Shown here one piece after another: positions 35,856 through 42,459 of a stretch of DNA of 42,459 nt. The position numbers and the translations under genes were made by a program. Within the stretch, counting starts at the first letter, position 1. Every line of letters begins with the position of its first letter. A model generated the notes under the pieces. The model worked only from the letters and a program-made list of their open reading frames with translations. It was not told the DNA's origin and did no database searches. The stretch is from Methanomicrobia archaeon JdFR-19 (lineage in GTDB: Archaea; Halobacteriota; Methanosarcinia; DSM-18856; Methermicoccaceae): assembly GCA_002010075.1 (NCBI GenBank), contig MTMG01000022.1, forward strand, positions 1 through 42,459. Reading direction: 5' to 3'.

Positions 35856-36464
35856 TTACTTTTCTTGTTCGAATCTCGAACCAAAATAGCTCTCAAGAAT
35901 CTTTCTCTCGCCTCTTCGCATGATTTCTGATAGGGTTGATGGTGCTATTCCAAATTCCTCAGCAAGTTCTTCAAGTTTTACCTTTTTTGGAAAGTCAAAA
36001 TAACCTCTCATAAGAGCTATTTGCAGAATCTCCTCTTCTCTGTATGTTATCTTTGATGAACCCTCTGGCTTCCCTTTGTACAGAATCTCAAAGTCTACAC
36101 CTTCCTTCTCCAAATCTCTCACAAGCTTTAGGAATGACTCGTCATCACATACTATGCTCCAAAAAATATCTCTTCCCTGTATCTCAGCATTACTTATCAC
36201 ACATCCAGAATCTATTATGAAATGAGCAACGAGGCAAGTATGCTCCTTTACAAAGACCTTTGCCTCGTGTGGTGAGACTGCCACACCTTCGCATTGAGAC
36301 GGGAGGTCTGAGAGTACCTTTTTTACCTCTCTCGCCTTCACTCTGAACACACCCCTCACACCTTCTTTCATCTTCGTAATCCCTTCAACCCTCATGATAA
36401 TTTCTCTCAGGGTACCGAGGGCGCATGAGCTTGGGATAGGTGTCCTTATCTGGGCCTCAAACAT
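35856..36464 (-). CDS. Bat-type (HTH_10) transcriptional regulator
   Basis: 202 residues. The C-terminal 50 (KLEELAEEFGIAPSTLSEIMRRGERKI) are the bacterio-opsin-activator HTH common in haloarchaea and methanogens. The N-terminal 140 residues are a sensor part without a recognised ligand domain, containing several Cys. I chose the ATG at 36464 because a TATA-like GATTTATTTTTATCC (36486-36500) lies upstream; the longer frame enters the cooS-like gene on the other strand. It is divergent from that gene across 78 bp and upstream of the ferritin-like gene, so control of either or both is likely but unproven. Confidence 0.85.
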   Translation of the reverse strand: MFEAQIRTPIPSSCALGTLREIIMRVEGITKMKEGVRGVFRVKAREVKKVLSDLPSQCEGVAVSPHEAKVFVKEHTCLVAHFIIDSGCVISNAEIQGRDIFWSIVCDDESFLKLVRDLEKEGVDFEILYKGKPEGSSKITYREEEILQIALMRGYFDFPKKVKLEELAEEFGIAPSTLSEIMRRGERKILESYFGSRFEQEK

Positions 36465-36515
36465 GACTACTATGTTGGACAATGAGGATAAAAATAAATC
36501 GAACATATTCGGGTG

Positions 36516-36526
36516 AAATAATATAT
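36516..36526 (+). promoter_or_regulatory. TATA box of the cooS-like gene
   Basis: AAATAATATAT, 17-27 bp before the ATG at 36543 and 23-33 bp before the ATG at 36549. The second is the better fit for a leaderless start. Confidence 0.45.
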
Positions 36527-36542
36527 CATCAAACAGCAATGA

Positions 36543-38399
36543 ATGAATATGGAACCAAGTTATCATGAAAGTATAAATGAGATGTACAAAAAGGTGAGTG
36601 AAGACGGTACGACGAACATCGTTGATAGATTCAACGCACAAGAGAAGACAAGATGTCCCTTCTGTGTGAAAGGCTTGAGCTGTCGACTGTGCTCGATGGG
36701 ACCTTGTAGGATATCTAACAAAAATCCTTATGGGGCTTGTGGTATAGATGCAGCAGGGATGGTGATGAGGAATTTTGTCCATCTCAACATGTTTGGCACA
36801 GAGGCATATACGTATCATGCTGTTGAGGCTGTGAAGACGTTGAAAGCAACAGCAGAAGGCAAAACACCCTTCAATATAGACGAGGAAAAGCTCAGGTGGT
36901 TTGCTTCACAGCTCGGAATCGAAGGAGATGATATCAAAGAACTGGCTATGAAAGTTGCAGATTTTGTTTTGTCCGACTTGAATTCGGTAGAGGAGAGTAA
37001 GCTTGTTGAGATTTTCGCCCCAGAACCGAGGAAAAAACTATGGAGAGAACTCGGAATATTCCCACATGGTGTCTTCCAAGAACTTCTGAGTATGGGAACA
37101 TCAAGCATGACAAACGTCGATTCAAACTATGTGTCGCTTGCGAAGAAGAGCATGAGAATGAGCATATCCACATGTATGGGTGCCCAGATTGCCCTCGAAA
37201 TGATTCAGGACATTCTATTCGGAACGCCAATGCCACACAAGACATATGCTGATATGGGCATCCTTGACCCAGAGTACGTGAATGTGGCTGTGGACGGACA
37301 TGAGCCTTTTGTCGGGGCAGCTCTGATAAAGCTTGCCGAGAACGAAGAGACTCAAAGGCTGGCAAAAGAGGCTGGGGCAAAGGGACTCAGAATCATCGGC
37401 TTCATAGAAACTGGACAAGAACTCTTACAGAGATTCGATTCCCCTGTGTTTGTGGGCATCGTTGGAAATTGGATCGTTCAGGAGTTTGCACTTGCAACCG
37501 GATGTGTGGATGTGTTTGCTGCTGATATGAATTGTGTCCTTCCATCACTCCCAGAATATCAGAAGTATGGCGTAAAAATAGTGCCAGTGAGTGAAGTTGT
37601 CCGTTTGAGAGGAATAGATGAAGGGCTGGACTATGAACCAGAGAAGGTTGAAGAGATAGCAAGGAAGCTCGTTGAAATGGGAATAGAGAATTTCAAAAAG
37701 AGAAGCGGAAAAGGAATCAAGAGAAGTGAAAAGAAGGAGATAGTCGTAGGGTTCTCACCAGAAGCCATAATGAAAGCATTGAATGGAAATCTGAACATTT
37801 TGCTGGATGCGATAAAGAATGGAGACATCAAAGGAGTTGTTGCACTTGTAAGCTGTACTACACTGAAGAATGGACCACAAGATGCGAACACTGTGACGAT
37901 TGCAAAGGAACTCATAAAGAGAGACATCCTCGTTCTCTCAATGGGATGTGGAAATGCAGGAGTTCAAGTTGCAGGACTCACATCGATGGATGCAATTGAG
38001 ATGGCTGGTGAGAGACTTGCAAATGTTTGCAGAGCATTGGGTATTCCACCTGTCTTAAGCTTCGGTACATGCACGGACACAGGCAGGTGTGCGTATCTTG
38101 TAAGGATAATCGCAGATGCTCTCGGCGTTGATATACCGCAGTTGCCAGTTGCGGTAACCGCACCAGAGTACATGGAGCAAAAAGCAACGATAGATGCAGT
38201 CTTTGCTGTAGCATATGGTCTCACCACCCATGTATCACCAGTTCCGAACATAACTGGTAGTGAGGACGTTGTGAAACTTTTGACGAACGATGTGGAAGGA
38301 CTCACTGGTGGGAGAGTCGTGGTTGAGGAGGATCCAGTGGAAGCTGTAAACGTGCTCGAGAAGGTGATTGAGGAAAAGAGGGAAGCTTTAGGGATTTGA
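36543..38399 (+). CDS. cooS: CooS-family protein with a hybrid-cluster-like active site
   Basis: A 618-residue protein over the whole length of anaerobic Ni-CODH (CooS). Canonical C-cluster ligands are kept at H253 (DGHEP), C331, C438, C469 and C510, and the catalytic Lys at K547. The cysteine equivalent to Cys295 of Carboxydothermus CODH-II is absent: GICCTG is here GFIETG, with Glu289. The segment around K547 reads MEQKAT, like the EQKAV of hybrid cluster protein, which also uses His, Glu and Cys at these places. The D-cluster pair is altered too (C38 kept, Ser46 for Cys47, extra C41). CO oxidation is therefore doubtful; a CooS-V-like hydroxylamine reductase is plausible. No cooF or cooC gene is adjacent. 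A divergent Bat-type regulator lies upstream. Confidence 0.88.
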   Translation: MNMEPSYHESINEMYKKVSEDGTTNIVDRFNAQEKTRCPFCVKGLSCRLCSMGPCRISNKNPYGACGIDAAGMVMRNFVHLNMFGTEAYTYHAVEAVKTLKATAEGKTPFNIDEEKLRWFASQLGIEGDDIKELAMKVADFVLSDLNSVEESKLVEIFAPEPRKKLWRELGIFPHGVFQELLSMGTSSMTNVDSNYVSLAKKSMRMSISTCMGAQIALEMIQDILFGTPMPHKTYADMGILDPEYVNVAVDGHEPFVGAALIKLAENEETQRLAKEAGAKGLRIIGFIETGQELLQRFDSPVFVGIVGNWIVQEFALATGCVDVFAADMNCVLPSLPEYQKYGVKIVPVSEVVRLRGIDEGLDYEPEKVEEIARKLVEMGIENFKKRSGKGIKRSEKKEIVVGFSPEAIMKALNGNLNILLDAIKNGDIKGVVALVSCTTLKNGPQDANTVTIAKELIKRDILVLSMGCGNAGVQVAGLTSMDAIEMAGERLANVCRALGIPPVLSFGTCTDTGRCAYLVRIIADALGVDIPQLPVAVTAPEYMEQKATIDAVFAVAYGLTTHVSPVPNITGSEDVVKLLTNDVEGLTGGRVVVEEDPVEAVNVLEKVIEEKREALGI

Positions 38400-38431
38400 A
38401 GTTCGTATTTACAGCCTGAAAACTCAAAAAA

Positions 38432-38503
38432 TGCCCCGACCGGGACTCGAACCCGGATCAAAGGCTCCGCAGGCCTTCAGGATATCCTCTACCCCATCGG
38501 GGC
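38432..38503 (-). tRNA. tRNA-Arg (anticodon GCG)
   Basis: 72 nt with acceptor GCCCCGA / TCGGGGC, discriminator A, anticodon stem AAGGC / GCCTT with loop CTGCGGA (anticodon GCG, codon CGC/CGU) and T-loop TTCGAGT. CCA is not encoded. A run of six T follows the 3' end on the minus strand (38426-38431), a likely termination signal. Confidence 0.93.
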
Positions 38504-38540
38504 ACTTTTTTAATTTTAAGCTTTATACCTTATAAATGAT

Positions 38541-39542
38541 ATGAAGAGAGTCGTTGTAAAGATAGGTTCTGACATTCCCTTGATAGGGTGTATCACATTC
38601 GGCATAATAGACAGAGGAACAAACCTGCTCCAAATCCGACCAATATCTGGATGCAACCTATCTTGTCCATACTGCTCGGTTGATGAGGGGAGAAAATCAA
38701 GAACACGGGTTGGTATGTACGTTGTTGAGCTCGAGCATCTTGTGGAGACTGCAAAAGAGGTTGCATGTTTCAAAGGAGGGGGTGTCGAGATGCACATCGA
38801 CGGATGTGGGGAGCCGATGTTGTATCCTGACATCATAGAGCTTGTTTCTTTGCTGTCTGATATACCTGAAGTGGAAGTTGTTTCCATGCAAACAAATGGC
38901 ACATTGCTCACACACTCTCTGGTAGATGAGCTGAGCGAGAGCGGTCTTACCAGACTTAATCTGTCATTGAATGCACTCAATGAAGAGGTTGCAAAATTAC
39001 TTTCGGGTGTTGAGCATTACGATGTTTGTAGGGTTGTGGAGATTGCATCCTACATCCCATCAACAAACACAGAGCTTCTATTGGCTCCTGTATGGCTTCC
39101 GAACATAAATGACTCTGAGATAGAGCGTATGATAGATTTCTCTGTTGAAATAGGGGCGGGTGGAAGGTTTCCCTCTCTTGGGATACAAAAATACGAGGCT
39201 CACAGATTTGGAAGGAAGATGTGGGGGGTAAGAATACCAACTTGGAAAGAGTTCTACTCATGGCTTGATGTATTAGAGAAGAGACATAAAACAAAGCTGA
39301 TAATCTGCCCTTCTGACTTTGGCATTGTCAAAAAGCCATTTATTCCACTATCGTTTAGACGCTTTGAAAAGGTGAAGGTGAAGGTTGTTGCTCAGGGCTG
39401 GATGAGAAATGAGAAGATAGCGGTCGCAAAGGATAGAGTTATAACGCTGGTAGATGCGAAGAGGATACCTGTAGGCTGTGAGGTGATGGCAAGGATAATA
39501 CATACAAAACACAATATATACATAGCAAAGCCTGTTGGTTGA
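38541..39542 (+). CDS. Radical SAM protein with C-terminal TRAM-like domain
   Basis: 333 residues. The radical SAM cluster motif CNLSCPYC gives C38, C42 and C45. HIDGCGEPMLYP and MQTNGTLL are the SAM-binding strands. The C-terminal 65 residues (VKVKVVAQGWMRNEK..VITLVDAKRIPVGCEVMARI) look like a TRAM-type RNA-binding fold. This arrangement matches the archaeal COG2100 Fe-S oxidoreductases; an RNA substrate is suggested by the TRAM part only. Divergent from tRNA-Arg across 37 bp. Confidence 0.87.
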   Translation: MKRVVVKIGSDIPLIGCITFGIIDRGTNLLQIRPISGCNLSCPYCSVDEGRKSRTRVGMYVVELEHLVETAKEVACFKGGGVEMHIDGCGEPMLYPDIIELVSLLSDIPEVEVVSMQTNGTLLTHSLVDELSESGLTRLNLSLNALNEEVAKLLSGVEHYDVCRVVEIASYIPSTNTELLLAPVWLPNINDSEIERMIDFSVEIGAGGRFPSLGIQKYEAHRFGRKMWGVRIPTWKEFYSWLDVLEKRHKTKLIICPSDFGIVKKPFIPLSFRRFEKVKVKVVAQGWMRNEKIAVAKDRVITLVDAKRIPVGCEVMARIIHTKHNIYIAKPVG

Positions 39543-39555
39543 GTATTATAAAAAA

Positions 39556-40602
39556 TCACACAACAAACCAGCCTCTTGTTCTCTTACATATTTCAACAAG
39601 AAACAACATTATCGGCACTTCAGTCAGGACACCAACCACTGTGGCAAGGGCAGCACCGGAGTTGATTCCGAAAAGGGTTGTGGATACAGCTATGGCAACC
39701 TCGAAGTGGTTGCTCCCAGCTATTATGGCTGTTGGTGCAGCATCTTCATAACCCAGTTTTATGAGACGAGCAATGAAGTATGTGATTATGAAGACTGCAA
39801 TTATATTCACAAATATTGGAATTGTTATCATTCCGATGACGAACGGTAATTCTACTATCTTCTCCCCCTGATACATGAACAGTACTATGAGCGTGATTAA
39901 CAGAGCTACAATGGACATCTTCCCAAGCTTTGGGACCAGTACCTCTTCAAACCATACCACTCCCTTTTTCTCTATCGCTCTCTTTCGTGTGAACCATCCG
40001 AAAATGAGCGGTGTGCATATGTATATCACAACTGCAAGTGCTATTGTCTTCCACGGAATGATTATTCCAGATATCCCCAGAAGGAGGGTGGCAAGTGGAG
40101 CATACAGGGCAACCATTGTCAGAGAGTTAAGGGCAGTCATCACAAGTGTGTGTGCCATGTTCCCTCTTGCAAGATAGCTCCACACAAGCACCATCGCAGT
40201 GCATGGTGCTACACCGAGTAGTATCAGACCAGCCCGATACTGCTCAGGATTGGCGAGAGACTCATGAGGGAGGAATGGATTGAAAATTGCACCAATAAAT
40301 AACCATGCAAAGAAAGCCATCGTGAAAGGCTTTATTGCCCAATTCATGAAGAGTGTTGTTGATATTGGTTTTGGTGATTTAACGGATTTCTTTACATCTT
40401 CAAAACTTATCTGAACCATTATGGGATATATCATGGCGAAAAGTAGAATCGCTATTGGGATGGAGATGTGGGCAACTTCCATTTCCGAAAGAAAGACTGA
40501 AATCTCTGGGAATATCCTCCCCAATATTGTTCCCACAACTATGCAGAGGACAACCCATAACGTGAGATACTTCTCCCAGATACCAAGTTCTCTCTTTTCC
40601 AT
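39556..40602 (-). CDS. acr3: Arsenite efflux permease, Acr3 family
   Basis: 348 residues with about ten membrane segments. The functional Cys of Acr3 is present as GVAPCTAMVLVWS (C134), together with FNPFLP and GSNHFEVAIAVS. It exports arsenite by antiport. No arsR, arsC or arsM gene is adjacent in the window. A short inverted repeat just before the start may be an ArsR-type operator. It converges with the radical SAM gene across 13 bp. Confidence 0.95.
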   Translation of the reverse strand: MEKRELGIWEKYLTLWVVLCIVVGTILGRIFPEISVFLSEMEVAHISIPIAILLFAMIYPIMVQISFEDVKKSVKSPKPISTTLFMNWAIKPFTMAFFAWLFIGAIFNPFLPHESLANPEQYRAGLILLGVAPCTAMVLVWSYLARGNMAHTLVMTALNSLTMVALYAPLATLLLGISGIIIPWKTIALAVVIYICTPLIFGWFTRKRAIEKKGVVWFEEVLVPKLGKMSIVALLITLIVLFMYQGEKIVELPFVIGMITIPIFVNIIAVFIITYFIARLIKLGYEDAAPTAIIAGSNHFEVAIAVSTTLFGINSGAALATVVGVLTEVPIMLFLVEICKRTRGWFVV

Positions 40603-40612
40603 ATCTCCCTAC

Positions 40613-40625
40613 TTAACTACGTTAA
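40613..40625. promoter_or_regulatory. Inverted repeat before acr3
   Basis: TTAAC-TAC-GTTAA, a perfect 5-bp inverted repeat 11-23 bp before the acr3 ATG. A TATA-like TTATAAAGG lies about 45-55 bp before the start on the same strand, so the repeat would sit near the transcription start, a usual place for an archaeal repressor. An arsenic-responsive operator is inference. Confidence 0.35.
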
Positions 40626-40677
40626 CTTATGGCTGGTATTATTCCTTTATAATATTAAAAGTTTTTGCAACCATCAT

Positions 40678-40685
40678 TTTATATA
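40678..40685 (+). promoter_or_regulatory. TATA box of dph5
   Basis: TTTATATA, 22-29 bp before the ATG at 40707, fixing a leaderless start there. Confidence 0.6.
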
Positions 40686-40706
40686 TGGAAAGGAAGAGTA
40701 AAGAAT

Positions 40707-41486
40707 ATGCTCACGTTTGTGGGTCTTGGTCTGTTCGACGAGTTCGACATCACCCTCAAGGGATTGAGAGAGGTGAAGGGTGCAGATGTTGTGTACCTCG
40801 AAACCTATACCTCCCCACTTGTAGGAACAAATGTGGAGAGGCTTGAGAAACTCTATGAAAAGAGTGTTCATGTGTTGTCCAGAGAAGAGGTGGAGGGGGC
40901 ACTAGCTGAAAAGATTCTCATGGAAGCACTTCACAAGAAGGTTGTATTGCTGAGTGGAGGAGACCCGATGGTATCCACCACCCATGTAGGTTTGAGATTG
41001 AGAGCGCATGAAATGGGAGTAAAGACAAAAATAATACATGCACCTTCAATCATGTCTGCAGTTTGTGGTATTACTGGTCTGCAAAACTACAAATTTGGCA
41101 GGTCAGCTACAATCCCATTCCCATACGAGGTTGACGGAAAGAAGGTTGTGTATGAGACCCCGTATGATGTTGTGAAGGAGAATATTCAGAGGGGGCTCCA
41201 CACACTTCTTTACCTAGACGTAGGAGAGAGAATGATGACTATTAATGAGGGTGTGTCTTTACTGTTTGAGATAGCTGAGAAGAAAGGGGATGAAGAATTT
41301 TGTAAATTGCTGGGTGTTGGAATTGCAAGAGCTGGTTCAGATGAAGCATTTGCAAAAGCATCAGAACTCGCACAGCTCATGGAGATAGAATTCCCCGACC
41401 CACCCCATATACTTGTTATAACTGGAAGGCTACACTTCATGGAAAAAGATGCGTTGATTGTGTTCTGTGATGCACAGATTACATAA
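40707..41486 (+). CDS. dph5: Diphthine synthase
   Basis: Dph5 methylates the modified histidine of elongation factor 2 during diphthamide synthesis. The 259-residue protein begins MLTFVGLGLFDEFDITLKG, and has YLETYTS, LSGGDPMVSTTH and HAPSIMSAVCGITGLQNYKFG, all diagnostic of the family. The start is chosen by TATA spacing and by the family N-terminus. The end overlaps the convergent surE by 8 bp. Confidence 0.97.
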   Translation: MLTFVGLGLFDEFDITLKGLREVKGADVVYLETYTSPLVGTNVERLEKLYEKSVHVLSREEVEGALAEKILMEALHKKVVLLSGGDPMVSTTHVGLRLRAHEMGVKTKIIHAPSIMSAVCGITGLQNYKFGRSATIPFPYEVDGKKVVYETPYDVVKENIQRGLHTLLYLDVGERMMTINEGVSLLFEIAEKKGDEEFCKLLGVGIARAGSDEAFAKASELAQLMEIEFPDPPHILVITGRLHFMEKDALIVFCDAQIT

Positions 41487-42267
41487 AAAGGTTGAGTATC
41501 TTGCTCTCCTTGATATCAACACTCATATCGAGGGAAAGAGGTGTGACTGATATACATTTCTTCACGTATATTGCCCAGCAATCTGTTCCTTCTTCACCAT
41601 CTCTTATGATATCGCCAGATATCCAATAATATGGTCTCCCCTTCGGGTCTTGGCGCATCTCGACATCTGTGTTGAATACTTTCCTCGCAAGTCTTGTCAC
41701 AACAACATCTGTATCCTCACCCGCATTACACGGAACGTTTATATTCAGAACATCAACCCCCTCTGGCATCCCCTTCCTCATCACATTGTCGACAACCCTT
41801 TTCAGGATGCGGCCGCATATTTCAAGCCCTTTTTCGTATCCTCTCCCATCTCCAAACTTGTGTTTCTCTTCCTCGACCTGAATGGATATTGCGATTGATG
41901 GAATTCCATACCCTGCCGCCTCGAATGCTGCACCCATAGTTCCAGATGTCATCGCAGAGTCAGTACTGACGTTCTCTCCCACATTTATGCCAGAAACCAT
42001 CACATCGGGTTTCTTCTTTAATAGTGCGAACACACCCAGTATCACACAGTCTGCTGGCGTACCACCCACCGCATATCCCTTTGCACCATAAGGCAGTTTT
42101 ACTTCTGTTATTCTCAATGGCTCAAATATTGATATGGAGCGACCGTACGCACTTCTCTGTAAAACTGGTGCAACAATTGTTACTTCATCCACCTCTTTCA
42201 ACGCCTTCCAAGCTGCCTCGATTCCTGCAGAGTATATCCCATCATCGTTCGTGAGTAGAATGCTCAT
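41479..42267 (-). CDS. surE: 5'/3'-nucleotidase SurE
   Basis: A 262-residue survival protein E homologue, a metal-dependent phosphatase of nucleoside monophosphates. The metal site NDDG (7-10), the conserved S-x-Y/F-G loop (RSAYGRSIS) and VSGINVGENVSTDSAMTSGTMGAA-type segment are present. Length is normal for the archaeal form. Confidence 0.96.
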   Translation of the reverse strand: MSILLTNDDGIYSAGIEAAWKALKEVDEVTIVAPVLQRSAYGRSISIFEPLRITEVKLPYGAKGYAVGGTPADCVILGVFALLKKKPDVMVSGINVGENVSTDSAMTSGTMGAAFEAAGYGIPSIAISIQVEEEKHKFGDGRGYEKGLEICGRILKRVVDNVMRKGMPEGVDVLNINVPCNAGEDTDVVVTRLARKVFNTDVEMRQDPKGRPYYWISGDIIRDGEEGTDCWAIYVKKCISVTPLSLDMSVDIKESKILNLFM

Positions 42268-42376
42268 CTCAACCCATCTTATTCGCTTGTCATATTTGAA
42301 ATCTTTTGTTTCGATGCATGTGGTGTCATCTCAGTAGAGTTTCAAATAGTCCATAAATAAAAAAGAAAGGAAGAAG

Positions 42377-42459
42377 TTATCTTCTTCCAATTCTTCCGAT
42401 CAGGTAGAACACTGCAAGCAGTCCAGCAATTGCGAAGAGTGCCTCAAATCCTGGAGCTT
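42377..42459 (-). CDS. C-terminus of a PGF-CTERM surface protein (cut by the window edge)
   Basis: The last 27 codons of a minus-strand gene, ending in TAA at 42377-42379. The residues are APGF followed by a 16-18 residue hydrophobic helix and GRIGRR. This is the PGF-CTERM signal processed by an archaeosortase (ArtA type), after which the protein is lipid-anchored. The rest of the protein lies beyond the window. The 109 bp between this stop and surE show nothing else I can support. Confidence 0.8.
   Translation of the reverse strand, partial: APGFEALFAIAGLLAVFYLIGRIGRR

Noticed and set aside
36500-36511. CGAA-N4-TTCG as a regulator binding site
   Set aside because: A 4-bp inverted repeat is too short to support alone. 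Noted only as a place to look.

Overview
The window is a compact, moderately AT-rich archaeal chromosome segment. It carries transcription factor E, Dph5, an archaeal-type SurE, TrpB2, a CDC48-like AAA protein, an HdrA-MvhD fusion, PGF-CTERM and CobN-type surface proteins, a tRNA-Trp with a box C/D guide intron, and TATA boxes about 25 bp ahead of many start codons. This combination points to the methanogen/ANME-1/alkanotroph side of the Euryarchaeota (Halobacteriota). There is no rRNA or mcr marker here to place it more closely.

The main result is that UAG appears to be a sense codon. I assign stop codons to 33 genes, and all are TAA (10) or TGA (23), none TAG. Four conserved genes instead carry seven in-frame TAGs with homology continuing in the same frame on both sides: a TIGR00295-type HD protein (three), an aldehyde dehydrogenase (two), hisB (one) and a DUF5814-type helicase (one). 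In the first three, essential metal-binding or catalytic residues lie beyond a TAG. The known archaeal precedent is genome-wide reading of UAG as pyrrolysine. The pyl genes themselves are not in this window.

Layout. 1-3.2 kb: start of a secreted toroid/cohesin/PKD surface protein (minus, cut by the window edge). 3.4-7.9 kb: nadE, then the TFE - HD - HPS/RraA operon (minus), an isocitrate/isopropylmalate-type dehydrogenase and a HIT protein. 7.9-17.4 kb: lysA, tRNA-Leu, a membrane-anchored extracytoplasmic CobN, the two-TAG aldehyde dehydrogenase, argS, tRNA-Glu. 17.4-24.2 kb: thiC-like gene, Cu ATPase with a small HMA protein, hisB and the helicase. 24.2-34.5 kb: HdrA-MvhD, DUF1614 membrane protein, proS, AAA ATPase/SpoIIM pair, trpB2-phosphoesterase-DUF166 operon, CDC48-like ATPase. 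34.5-42.5 kb: MarC, tRNA-Trp with intron, ferritin-like protein, Bat-type regulator divergent from a CooS homologue, tRNA-Arg, radical SAM/TRAM protein, Acr3, dph5, surE and the C-terminus of a PGF-CTERM protein.

A second notable protein is the CooS homologue. It lacks the C-cluster cysteine equivalent to Cys295 of Carboxydothermus CODH-II, has Glu there, and carries an E-Q-K motif, so its active-site ligands look like those of hybrid cluster protein. Gene density is very high. No stretch over 300 bp lacks a gene, and I saw no insertion sequence, CRISPR array or rRNA.
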